Assembly: GCA_910588285.1 (NCBI GenBank)
Contig: CAJUQB010000092.1
Location: 1-18,317 of the forward strand
Direction: 5' to 3'
Length of the DNA: 18,317 nt
Origin: an uncultured Lachnospiraceae bacterium
GTDB taxonomy: Bacteria > Bacillota > Clostridia > Lachnospirales > Lachnospiraceae
Position numbers and translations under genes: made by a program. The notes beneath the pieces are model-generated. The model had not been told where the DNA came from. It did not search any database and saw nothing but the letters and a program-made list of their open reading frames with translations. This document shows, piece after piece, positions 1 to 5,984 of the stretch. The number at the start of each line of letters is the position of its first letter. The stretch's first letter is position 1.

Positions 1-67
1 CCCTTCGGGCGGGATGCGCACCTCGCGGAGGTGAAATTAGCCGTGAACGGCATCGCTCGGGCGTGAA
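1..67 (+). other. Hairpin-rich leader upstream of the thiamine-precursor transport operon
   Basis: This stretch has no convincing ORF but several compact hairpins: CCC-TTC-GGG at 1-9, CACCTC/GAGGTG at 19-24 and 28-33, GCCG/CGGC at 40-43 and 48-51, and CGC/GCG at 54-56 and 61-63. The ATGCGC at 14-19 could also pair with GCGCAT at 79-84 in the terminator that follows, closing a multi-branched structure. It may be the end of a structured leader RNA or of an upstream transcript cut by the window edge. I do not see the TPP riboswitch core (no CTGAGA-type element), so a thiamine riboswitch is not supported here. The function is unknown. Confidence 0.35.
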
Positions 68-92
68 GAATGCGCAGAGCGCATTCTTTTTT
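68..92 (+). terminator. Intrinsic terminator before the transport operon
   Basis: GAATGCGC (68-75) and GCGCATTC (79-86) form a perfect 8-bp stem with a 3-base loop, followed at once by six Ts (87-92). It either ends an upstream transcript or acts as an attenuator for the gene starting at 118, which lies only 25 bases downstream. The preceding hairpins make attenuation conceivable but unproven. Confidence 0.8.
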
Positions 93-117
93 ATCTTACT
101 AGAAAGGAGAATGTAAC

Positions 118-414
118 ATGAATGCAAGCGTAGCAATCCAGGTGCTGCCTGAGGCAGCCAATGAGGAGGAACTGATCCGTATCGTAGACGAGGTGATCGC
201 CTATATCAAGAGTACCGGTCTGAACTGCTCCGTGGGCCCCTTTGAGACCACCATTGAGGGAGATTACGACCAGCTGATGGATATTGTAAAGGAATGCCAG
301 CACATTGCAGTGAAGGCAGGGGCTCCCTATGTGGCCGCCTACATCAAGGTGGTATACCGGCCCGAAGGAGATGTATTGACCATTGAAAAGAAGATTACAA
401 AGCATCACCAGTAA
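118..414 (+). CDS. MTH1187/YkoF-type thiamine-binding domain protein
   Basis: This 98-residue protein matches the small MTH1187 / Thiamine_BP family. It opens with NASVAIQVLPEA and contains the family-like TIEGDYDQLMDIVKECQ and a closing beta strand ending VVYRPEGD. Family members bind thiamine or related pyrimidines and are often encoded with ThiXYZ-type ABC importers, as here. It has no signal peptide, so it is probably cytoplasmic. ATG118 follows an AAAGGAG at 103-109. It is the first gene of a four-gene operon and its end overlaps the permease start by 32 bases, which suggests translational coupling. The family assignment is good. The ligand (thiamine, HMP or a precursor) is inferred from the neighbours. 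Confidence 0.8.
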   Translation: MNASVAIQVLPEAANEEELIRIVDEVIAYIKSTGLNCSVGPFETTIEGDYDQLMDIVKECQHIAVKAGAPYVAAYIKVVYRPEGDVLTIEKKITKHHQ

Positions 415-1159
415 GGCAGTCCCGGCTGCTGTAGTCCTGGCCCTGCTTTTGGTGTGGCAGCTGGTCTCTGTGGCCGGGCTGGTACCCAGATTCATGCTTC
501 CCTCCCCCTGGGATGTGGTGCTGGCCTTTGCGAGTGATTTTTCCCTGCTGGCAGAGCATGCACGGGTGACTTTGCTGGAGGCCTTTCTGGGCCTGGCCTG
601 CGGGATCCTGCTGGCCTTTGGGGCAGCTGTTTTGATGGATCGCTTTCCGCTGGTCTACAAGGGCATGTATCCGGTGATCGTGCTGACACAGACAGTTCCC
701 ACCATTGCCATTGCCCCTCTTTTGGTTCTGTGGATGGGTTACGAGATGGCGCCGAAGATTACGCTGATTGTCCTTACCACATTTTTCCCCATCACGGTGG
801 GGCTGCTGGACGGATTCCGGTCTGCGGACAAGGATGCAATGGATCTGTTTCAGGCTATGGGGGCGTCGAAATTCCAGATATTCCGCTATATGAAGCTGCC
901 TGGCAGCTTGAGCCATTTTTTTGCAGGGCTTCGGGTATCGGCGGCCTACTCCATTGTGGGGGCTGTCATTGCAGAGTGGCTGGGAGGCTATCACGGCCTG
1001 GGCGTGTACATGGTGCGTGTGAAGAAGTCCTATGCCTTTGACAAGATGTTTGCAGTGATCTTTCTGATCTCTCTGATCAGCCTTCTGCTGATGAAGCTGG
1101 TGGATCTGCTGCAGCGTGCTGTCATGCCATGGGAGCGAGTGAAGGAGGAATCGCAGTGA
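383..1159 (+). CDS. ABC transporter permease, thiamine/pyrimidine-precursor type (ThiX/SsuC-like)
   Basis: A 258-residue inner-membrane protein with about six hydrophobic segments (roughly residues 12-34, 64-84, 96-116, 124-144, 186-200 and 222-243). A cytoplasmic EAA-type loop at about 154-185 (LFQAMGASKFQIFRYMKLP) docks the ATPase. It belongs to the BPD_transp_1 family shared by nitrate, taurine, sulfonate and HMP importers. The start is TTG383: an in-frame ATG at 371 is followed two codons later by TGA, and AAGGAG lies at 365-370. The gene overlaps the preceding thiamine-binding gene by 32 bases and its TGA overlaps the GTG start of the next gene. With the NMT1-like binding protein it most likely imports a thiamine precursor. 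Sulfonate-type substrates are the main alternative. Confidence 0.85.
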   Translation: MKRRLQSITSKAVPAAVVLALLLVWQLVSVAGLVPRFMLPSPWDVVLAFASDFSLLAEHARVTLLEAFLGLACGILLAFGAAVLMDRFPLVYKGMYPVIVLTQTVPTIAIAPLLVLWMGYEMAPKITLIVLTTFFPITVGLLDGFRSADKDAMDLFQAMGASKFQIFRYMKLPGSLSHFFAGLRVSAAYSIVGAVIAEWLGGYHGLGVYMVRVKKSYAFDKMFAVIFLISLISLLLMKLVDLLQRAVMPWERVKEESQ

Positions 1160-2187
1160 AAAGCAGATATATGTCAATGATACTGGCAGCCGTGCTGGCT
1201 GTGGGAATGACGGCCTGCAAAGGGAATCCGGCAGGCGACGGGCCGGGGACGGCGGACCGGGCAGAAGCGGACAGTAACAGCAGGGAGTCAGAGGAGGTGA
1301 CCTTTGTGCTGGACTGGACGCCCAACACCAACCATACCGGGGTGTATGTGGCCCAGGCCAAGGGATATTTTGAGGAGGCGGGCCTTAATGTCAACATCAT
1401 CCAGCCTCCGGAGGATGGAGCCACGATGCTGGTGGCCGGAGGGGGCGCACAGTTTGGCGTGGATTTCCAGGACAGCATAACGCCGGCCTTTGCCACAGAG
1501 TCTCCGCTGCCGGTGACAGCAGTGGCGGCTGTTATCCAGCACAATACATCGGGGCTGATTTCCCTTAAGGAAAAGGGGATTGATGCGCCGAAAAAGATGG
1601 AAGGCTTCACCTACGCCACCTGGGAGCTGGAGATAGAGCAGGCCATTATGAAATATGTGATGGAGCAGGACGGAGGGGATTATTCCAAGCTGGAGCTGAT
1701 TCCAAGTACCGTGTCTGACGTGGTTACGGCCCTTCAGACCGATGTGGATCTGGTATGGATTTATTACGCCTGGGATGGGATCGCGGCACAGAGGAAGGGC
1801 CTGGAGACAAATTATATCAATTTTGCAGATCTGGATGCGGCCCTGGATTATTACAGCCCCATAATCATTGCCAACAATGATTATTTGGCGGAGAATCCCC
1901 AGCAGGCCAAGGCATTCCTGCAGGCAGTGAGAAAGGGCTATGAATTTGCCATAGAGAATCCCCAGGAGGCGGCAGACATTCTCTGTGAGGCGGCGCCGGA
2001 GCTGGACAAAGAGATTGTGCTGGAGAGCCAGAAATGGCTGGCAGACCAGTATCAGGCCGACGCACCAAAGTGGGGGATCATTGACAAAGAGCGCTGGGAC
2101 GGGTTTTACCAGTGGCTGTATGACCATGGGGTGATTGAGACGGAAATTCCGGACGGAACCGGATTTTCCAATGAATACATCCAATAA
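1156..2187 (+). CDS. NMT1/THI5-like substrate-binding lipoprotein of an ABC importer
   Basis: The start is placed at GTG1156, which overlaps the permease stop (GTGA) and follows AAGGAGG at 1142-1148. The in-frame ATG1129 lacks such a site and would spoil the signal peptide. The 343-residue product begins with a lipoprotein signal (MKSRYMSMILAAVLAVGMTAC) whose lipidated Cys is residue 21. The mature part opens with the NMT1-family hallmark LDWTPNTNHTGVYVAQAKGYF and EEAGLNVNII, and has DFQDS and WELEIEQAIM further on. Such proteins capture formylaminopyrimidine/HMP-type thiamine precursors (ThiY) outside the membrane and deliver them to the permease. The family call is strong. The exact pyrimidine ligand is inferred from the adjacent Thiamine_BP-family gene. 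Confidence 0.85.
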   Translation: MKSRYMSMILAAVLAVGMTACKGNPAGDGPGTADRAEADSNSRESEEVTFVLDWTPNTNHTGVYVAQAKGYFEEAGLNVNIIQPPEDGATMLVAGGGAQFGVDFQDSITPAFATESPLPVTAVAAVIQHNTSGLISLKEKGIDAPKKMEGFTYATWELEIEQAIMKYVMEQDGGDYSKLELIPSTVSDVVTALQTDVDLVWIYYAWDGIAAQRKGLETNYINFADLDAALDYYSPIIIANNDYLAENPQQAKAFLQAVRKGYEFAIENPQEAADILCEAAPELDKEIVLESQKWLADQYQADAPKWGIIDKERWDGFYQWLYDHGVIETEIPDGTGFSNEYIQ

Positions 2188-2199
2188 GCAGCAGAGAGA

Positions 2200-2250
2200 G
2201 CCAATGGCAGAGAAGACGGAAAACGGCAGAAAGCCAATGGCAGAGAAGAC
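2200..2250 (+). repeat. Imperfect in-frame 33-nt tandem duplication before the ATPase core
   Basis: The 18-mer GCCAATGGCAGAGAAGAC occurs at 2200-2217 and again at 2233-2250, a period of 33 bases (11 codons). Read in the ATPase frame, it gives PMAEKT twice. Each copy supplies an ATG that could be mistaken for the ATPase start. It lies between the binding-protein stop (2187) and the conserved ATPase domain. Confidence 0.75.
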
Positions 2251-2275
2251 AGGAAGGCAGCAGAGAGGACAGGGT

Positions 2276-3034
2276 ATGGAGCAGCAGATCATATTAAAGG
2301 CAGAGCATGTGACACATCGTTATGAAAGGGACAATATCATTGAGGATGTAAGCCTGTATCTTAAGCAGGGGGAGATCATAAGCCTCCTTGGGGTCAGCGG
2401 CGTGGGCAAGACCACCTTATTCCATGCGCTGTCCGGACTGCTGCGCCCAACAGAGGGAAGGATCTGGCTGGGGGGCAGGGAGATCACCGGGCAGGCGGGA
2501 AATATCAGCTATATGCTCCAGAAGGACATGCTGCTGCCCTATTTTACAATCCTGGATAATATTATAATGCCGAAACGGTTAAAGGGGATCCCCAAAAAGG
2601 AGGCATATCGGGAGGCAGAGGAGCTGCTGGAGGAATTCGGCCTTGCAGGCAGCGGCAGGAAATATCCGGCCCAGCTGTCCGGCGGCATGCGCCAGCGGGC
2701 GGCTCTTCTGCGCACCTATCTCTTTTCCAAGGAGGTGGCGCTGCTGGATGAGCCCTTCAGTGCGCTGGATGCCATCACAAAGGGGGAAATGCACGATTGG
2801 TATCGGAAGGTGATGGACCGGATCCGCCTGTCTACGATATTTATTACCCATGATATTGACGAGGCCATCCTGCTCTCGGACCGGATCTATATTATGGCCG
2901 GAAAGCCCGGGCGGATTACCGCGGAGCTTGCCATTGAGGCTTTGGCATACAGAACCCAGGCCTATGCCCTGACCGGGGAATTCCTGGAATATAAGAGGCA
3001 GGTGCTGGAGCTGTTGAAGCCCAGCGGAAGGTGA
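2276..3034 (+). CDS. ABC transporter ATP-binding protein (ThiZ/SsuB-like)
   Basis: A 252-residue ATPase with all motifs in order: Walker A GVSGVGKTT (39-47), Q-loop Gln82 in MLQKDM, signature LSGGMRQ (134-140), Walker B ALLDEP (155-160, catalytic Glu159) and switch His192 in FITHDIDEA. It energises the importer formed with the two preceding genes. The start at ATG2276 (MEQQIILKAEHV) places the conserved beta strand near the N terminus and is preceded by a modest AGAGAGGA. The frame is open upstream, with ATGs at 2135, 2171, 2204 and 2237, giving up to 299 residues. That extension is low-complexity and contains an 11-codon duplication, so I consider it unlikely to be needed. Last gene of the operon. 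Confidence 0.88.
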   Translation: MEQQIILKAEHVTHRYERDNIIEDVSLYLKQGEIISLLGVSGVGKTTLFHALSGLLRPTEGRIWLGGREITGQAGNISYMLQKDMLLPYFTILDNIIMPKRLKGIPKKEAYREAEELLEEFGLAGSGRKYPAQLSGGMRQRAALLRTYLFSKEVALLDEPFSALDAITKGEMHDWYRKVMDRIRLSTIFITHDIDEAILLSDRIYIMAGKPGRITAELAIEALAYRTQAYALTGEFLEYKRQVLELLKPSGR

Positions 3035-3094
3035 AGGATGCCAGGGTCCATTCCCCTGACATGGGAGGATCAAAGAGTTTTTTCAGAAAGGTGC

Positions 3095-3123
3095 TTGCTA
3101 TCGCTCCGCAAATAAGGTATAAT
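3095..3123 (+). promoter_or_regulatory. Sigma-A-type promoter for serS-coaBC
   Basis: TTGCTA (3095-3100) and TATAAT (3118-3123) are separated by exactly 17 bases. The predicted transcript start is near 3130, giving a leader of about 155 nt before serS. It separates the serS-coaBC unit from the transporter operon. The 60 bases between 3035 and 3094 contain no gene and only a weak, mismatched hairpin. Confidence 0.8.
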
Positions 3124-3129
3124 ACACAA

Positions 3130-3245
3130 AAACCTGGAAATACTATCTATTATTTCCAAATTTGCGCAGATGGAAGCTGGGTGGCAACGCGGAGCATACA
3201 GTCTTCGTCCCATGTGAAGCTTTTCGCAGGGGCGGAGGCTTTTTC
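3130..3245 (+). promoter_or_regulatory. Compact T-box-like leader of serS (serine-tRNA responsive)
   Basis: The segment TGGGTGGCAACGCGG (3178-3192) matches most of the T-box core AGGGTGGNACCGCG. The variable base after TGG is C, which pairs with the G discriminator of tRNA-Ser. TCTTCGTCCC follows at 3202-3211 and can pair either with the T-box segment (antiterminator) or with the downstream terminator arm. Upstream, only one clear hairpin is present: TGGAAATA (3135-3142) with TATTTCCA (3151-3158), an 8-base loop containing TCT, a serine codon. If the mapped promoter is right, there is no room for the usual Stem I of about 100 nt. I am confident of the antiterminator/terminator and less sure of how tRNA-Ser is selected. 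Confidence 0.72.
3202..3244 (+). terminator. Conditional terminator of the serS T-box leader
   Basis: TCTTCGTCCC (3202-3211) pairs with GGGGCGGAGG (3229-3238) over ten positions, including G-U pairs, with a 17-base loop and a run of five Ts (3240-3244). Its 5' arm overlaps the T-box antiterminator partner, as expected of a tRNA-controlled switch. Confidence 0.75.
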
Positions 3246-3285
3246 TGTCTGAAAGGGCAACGAAAGATCAAGGAGGAAACAAGAC

Positions 3286-4572
3286 ATGATTGATTTACGT
3301 TTTCTACGGGAGAACCCGGAGATTGTGAAGCAGAACATACGGAACAAATTCCAGGACGGCAAGCTGCCTCTGGTGGATGAGGTGATCGAGCTGGACGCCA
3401 GAGCCAGGAAGACCCAGCAGGAGGCCGATGAGCTGCGCTCAGAGCGCAAGAAGCTGTCCAAGCAGATCGGCGCCCTGATGGCCCAGGGCAAGAAGGAGGA
3501 GGCAGAGGCCGTAAAGGCCAGGGTCAATGGATTTGCAGAGCGTCTGGCAGAGCTTGAGAAGCTGGAGCCGGAGCTTGCAGAGGAAGTGGAAAAGCGCATG
3601 ATGGTGATTCCCAACATCATTGACCCCTCTGTGCCAATCGGGAAGGACGACAGTGAAAATGTAGAGGTTCAGCGCTACGGGGAACCGGTGACGCCGGAAT
3701 TTGAGGTGCCGTATCATGCGGATATCATGGAGCGCTTTCAGGGCCTTGACCTGGACAGTGCCAGAAAGGTGGCTGGAAACGGATTTTATTATCTGATGGG
3801 AGACATTGCCAGGCTCCATTCTGCCGTAATTTCCTATGCCAGGGATTTTATGATTGGCAGGGGCTTTACCTACTGTGTGCCGCCCTTTATGATCCGCAGC
3901 AATGTGGTCACAGGGGTGATGAGCTTTGCGGAGATGGATGCCATGATGTACAAGATCGAGGGGGAGGATCTGTATTTGATCGGAACCAGCGAGCATTCCA
4001 TGATCGGCAAGTTTATTGACACCATTTTGCAGGAGGACCAGCTGCCCCAGACGCTGACCAGCTATTCTCCCTGTTTCCGAAAGGAGAAGGGCGCCCATGG
4101 CATTGAGGAACGCGGCGTGTACCGGATCCACCAGTTTGAAAAGCAGGAGATGATCGTGGTCTGCAGGCCCGAGGAATCGCCCCAGTGGTTTGATAAGCTG
4201 TGGCAGAATACCGTGGATCTCTTCCGCTCTCTGGATATTCCGGTGCGTACCTTAGAGTGCTGCTCCGGTGATCTGGCGGATCTGAAGGTGAAGTCCGTGG
4301 ATGTGGAGGCCTGGTCTCCCAGACAGCAGAAATATTTTGAGGTGGGCAGCTGCTCCAACCTGGGAGATGCCCAGGCGCGCCGCCTAAAGATCCGGGTCAA
4401 TGGGGAGAAGGGCAAATATTTCGCCCATACCCTGAATAATACCGTGGTTGCTCCCCCCAGGATGCTGATCGCATTTTTGGAGAACAACCTGAATGCAGAC
4501 GGCTCGGTCAATGTGCCAGAGGCGCTGCGTCCTTACATGGGCGGCCAGGAGAGGCTGATTCCCAAGAAGTAG
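3286..4572 (+). CDS. serS: Seryl-tRNA synthetase
   Basis: A 428-residue class II synthetase that charges tRNA-Ser with serine in the cytosol. Residues about 25-110 form the charged coiled-coil tRNA-binding arm. Motif 1 lies near 181-205, the serine-site TSE at 234-236, motif 2 around 263-290 with ATP-binding Arg265 in CFRKE, the conserved FEVGSCSN...QARR at 351-366, and motif 3 near 386-400 with Arg392, followed by PEALRPYMGG. Motif 2 (GAHGIEERGVYRIHQFEKQE) and motif 3 (LNNTVVAPPR) differ from the textbook bacterial GSAGRDTRG and NGSGLAVGR forms, so this is a divergent subfamily. ATG3286 follows AAGGAGGAAA. The gene is controlled by the T-box-like leader and is followed after 51 bases by coaBC. 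Confidence 0.95.
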   Translation: MIDLRFLRENPEIVKQNIRNKFQDGKLPLVDEVIELDARARKTQQEADELRSERKKLSKQIGALMAQGKKEEAEAVKARVNGFAERLAELEKLEPELAEEVEKRMMVIPNIIDPSVPIGKDDSENVEVQRYGEPVTPEFEVPYHADIMERFQGLDLDSARKVAGNGFYYLMGDIARLHSAVISYARDFMIGRGFTYCVPPFMIRSNVVTGVMSFAEMDAMMYKIEGEDLYLIGTSEHSMIGKFIDTILQEDQLPQTLTSYSPCFRKEKGAHGIEERGVYRIHQFEKQEMIVVCRPEESPQWFDKLWQNTVDLFRSLDIPVRTLECCSGDLADLKVKSVDVEAWSPRQQKYFEVGSCSNLGDAQARRLKIRVNGEKGKYFAHTLNNTVVAPPRMLIAFLENNLNADGSVNVPEALRPYMGGQERLIPKK

Positions 4573-4623
4573 AGGGCTTGCGGAGCATATCGCAGGAAAG
4601 AACATTTTACCGGGAGGATAGCT

Positions 4624-5835
4624 ATGTTACAGGGAAAGACAGTTTTATTGGGTGTTACCGGCGGCATTGCAGCCTATAAGATGCCGAATGTGGCCCGCAG
4701 CCTGAAGAAGCTCCACTGCAATGTGCATGTGCTGATGACCCAAAATGCCACCAATTTTATTACGGCCACCACCTTTGAGACTCTGACCGGGAACAAATGC
4801 CTGATTGATACCTTTGATCGGAATTTTGAGTTCTCTGTGGAGCATGTGGCCCTGGCCAAGCAGGCAGATCTGGTGCTGATCGCCCCGGCTACGGCCAATG
4901 TGATCGGCAAGCTGGCGGCAGGCATTGCGGACGATATGCTGACCACTACGGTGATGGCCTGCCCCTGCCCGGTGCAGATTGCGCCGGCCATGAACCATAA
5001 TATGTACAAAAATCCCATTGTCCAGGACAATCTGGACAAGCTTACGCGTTTTGGCTATGAGATCATCCAGCCGGTGGTGGGGATGCTGGCCAACGGCGAT
5101 ACGGGAATCGGCAAGCTGCCGGATGAGGAGACGCTGGTGGAATATGTGAAAAAGGAGCTGGCCCATGAGAAGGATCTGGCTGGAAAGCGTGTGCTTGTCA
5201 CGGCCGGCCCCACCCGGGAGGCCCTGGATCCGGTGCGCTTTTTGTCCAACCATTCCACTGGCAAGATGGGCTATGCCCTGGCCCGGCAGGCCATGTACCG
5301 GGGGGCAGAGGTGACGCTGGTATCCGGGCCGGTGGAGCTGGAGCCTCCGCTGTTTGTGCATACCATATCCGTGGCCTCGGCACAGGAGATGTGCGAGGCA
5401 GTGCTTGCAGAAGCGCCCGGTCAGGATATTATCATCAAGGCTGCCGCTGTTGCGGATTACCGGCCGGTGCATGTGGCAATGGAAAAGATCAAGAAGCAGG
5501 AGGGAGACAGCTCCCTTGCGCTGGAGCGCACCACGGATATCCTGAAGGCCCTGGGAGAGAAGAAACGGGAAGGGCGTATTCATGCCTTCCTCTGCGGTTT
5601 TTCCATGGAGACAGAGCATATGCTGGAAAATTCCAGGAAAAAGCTGGATCAGAAGGGGGCTGACATGATCGCGGCCAACAACCTGAGGACAGAGGGCGCG
5701 GGATTTGGAACGGACACCAATGTGATGACCCTGATCACCCGGGAGGGGATCCGGGAGCTGCCCAAGATGTCCAAGGAAGAGACGGCGGATTGCATCCTGG
5801 ACGACATCTCAAGGTGTATGTTAAACGAATCTTAA
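4624..5835 (+). CDS. coaBC: Bifunctional phosphopantothenoylcysteine decarboxylase / phosphopantothenate-cysteine ligase
   Basis: A 403-residue fusion that performs two consecutive steps of coenzyme A synthesis. The FMN-dependent CoaC half shows GVTGGIAAYK (10-19), active-site His74 in VEHVAL, and PAMNHNMY with Asn124. The CoaB half starts near residue 188 with VLVTAGPTREALDPVRFLSNHSTGKMG (Asn209), AAAVADYRP, and EKIKK at 287-291 containing the candidate catalytic lysine. These positions sit one residue before the E. coli Dfp equivalents His75, Asn125 and Asn210. At the position of E. coli Cys158, which reduces the enethiolate intermediate, this protein has Asn157 (LANGDTG). ATG4624 follows GGGAGGA. 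It is probably co-transcribed with serS. Confidence 0.93.
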   Translation: MLQGKTVLLGVTGGIAAYKMPNVARSLKKLHCNVHVLMTQNATNFITATTFETLTGNKCLIDTFDRNFEFSVEHVALAKQADLVLIAPATANVIGKLAAGIADDMLTTTVMACPCPVQIAPAMNHNMYKNPIVQDNLDKLTRFGYEIIQPVVGMLANGDTGIGKLPDEETLVEYVKKELAHEKDLAGKRVLVTAGPTREALDPVRFLSNHSTGKMGYALARQAMYRGAEVTLVSGPVELEPPLFVHTISVASAQEMCEAVLAEAPGQDIIIKAAAVADYRPVHVAMEKIKKQEGDSSLALERTTDILKALGEKKREGRIHAFLCGFSMETEHMLENSRKKLDQKGADMIAANNLRTEGAGFGTDTNVMTLITREGIRELPKMSKEETADCILDDISRCMLNES

Positions 5836-5854
5836 TAATTACTTATAAAAATCA

Positions 5855-5890
5855 TGAACATTTCTGGCATATATTTACAAATAATGTTCA
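5855..5890. repeat. Inverted repeat TGAACATT-N20-AATGTTCA in the AT-rich gap
   Basis: TGAACATT (5855-5862) and AATGTTCA (5883-5890) are perfect reverse complements separated by 20 bases. They lie 20 bases after the coaBC stop and about 95 bases before the next gene. There is no T-run, so it does not look like a terminator. It could be an operator made of two half-sites. The rest of the gap (5836-5984) is AT-rich, with a possible -10 TATACT at 5935-5940 but no convincing -35. Confidence 0.4.
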
Positions 5891-5984
5891 CAAAATATAC
5901 ATTTATTGTTAATGATGACGAAAAAATTATTGCATATACTAATGGTATCAAAATGATCGAAAGACAGATGCCACGAGGTAGTAT

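Noticed and set aside
1..117. TPP riboswitch before the thiamine-related operon
   Set aside because: The conserved CTGAGA and the 3' core are not present in the bases available.
1129..1158. ATG1129 as start of the binding protein
   Set aside because: GTG1156 has an AAGGAGG and a stop-start overlap, and begins directly with a proper lipoprotein signal.
395..2292. Long minus-strand frames opposite the transporter genes
   Set aside because: They are His/Gln/Pro-rich shadows of well-supported + strand genes, with no family resemblance or start signals.
3035..3094. Terminator for the transport operon
   Set aside because: The only hairpin (about 3037-3062) has a mismatch and the T-run comes about 20 bases too late. 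No convincing terminator was found.
3031..3252. 73-codon + strand frame between the ATPase gene and serS
   Set aside because: It spans the promoter, T-box and terminator of serS and has no family features. The leader RNA explains the region better.
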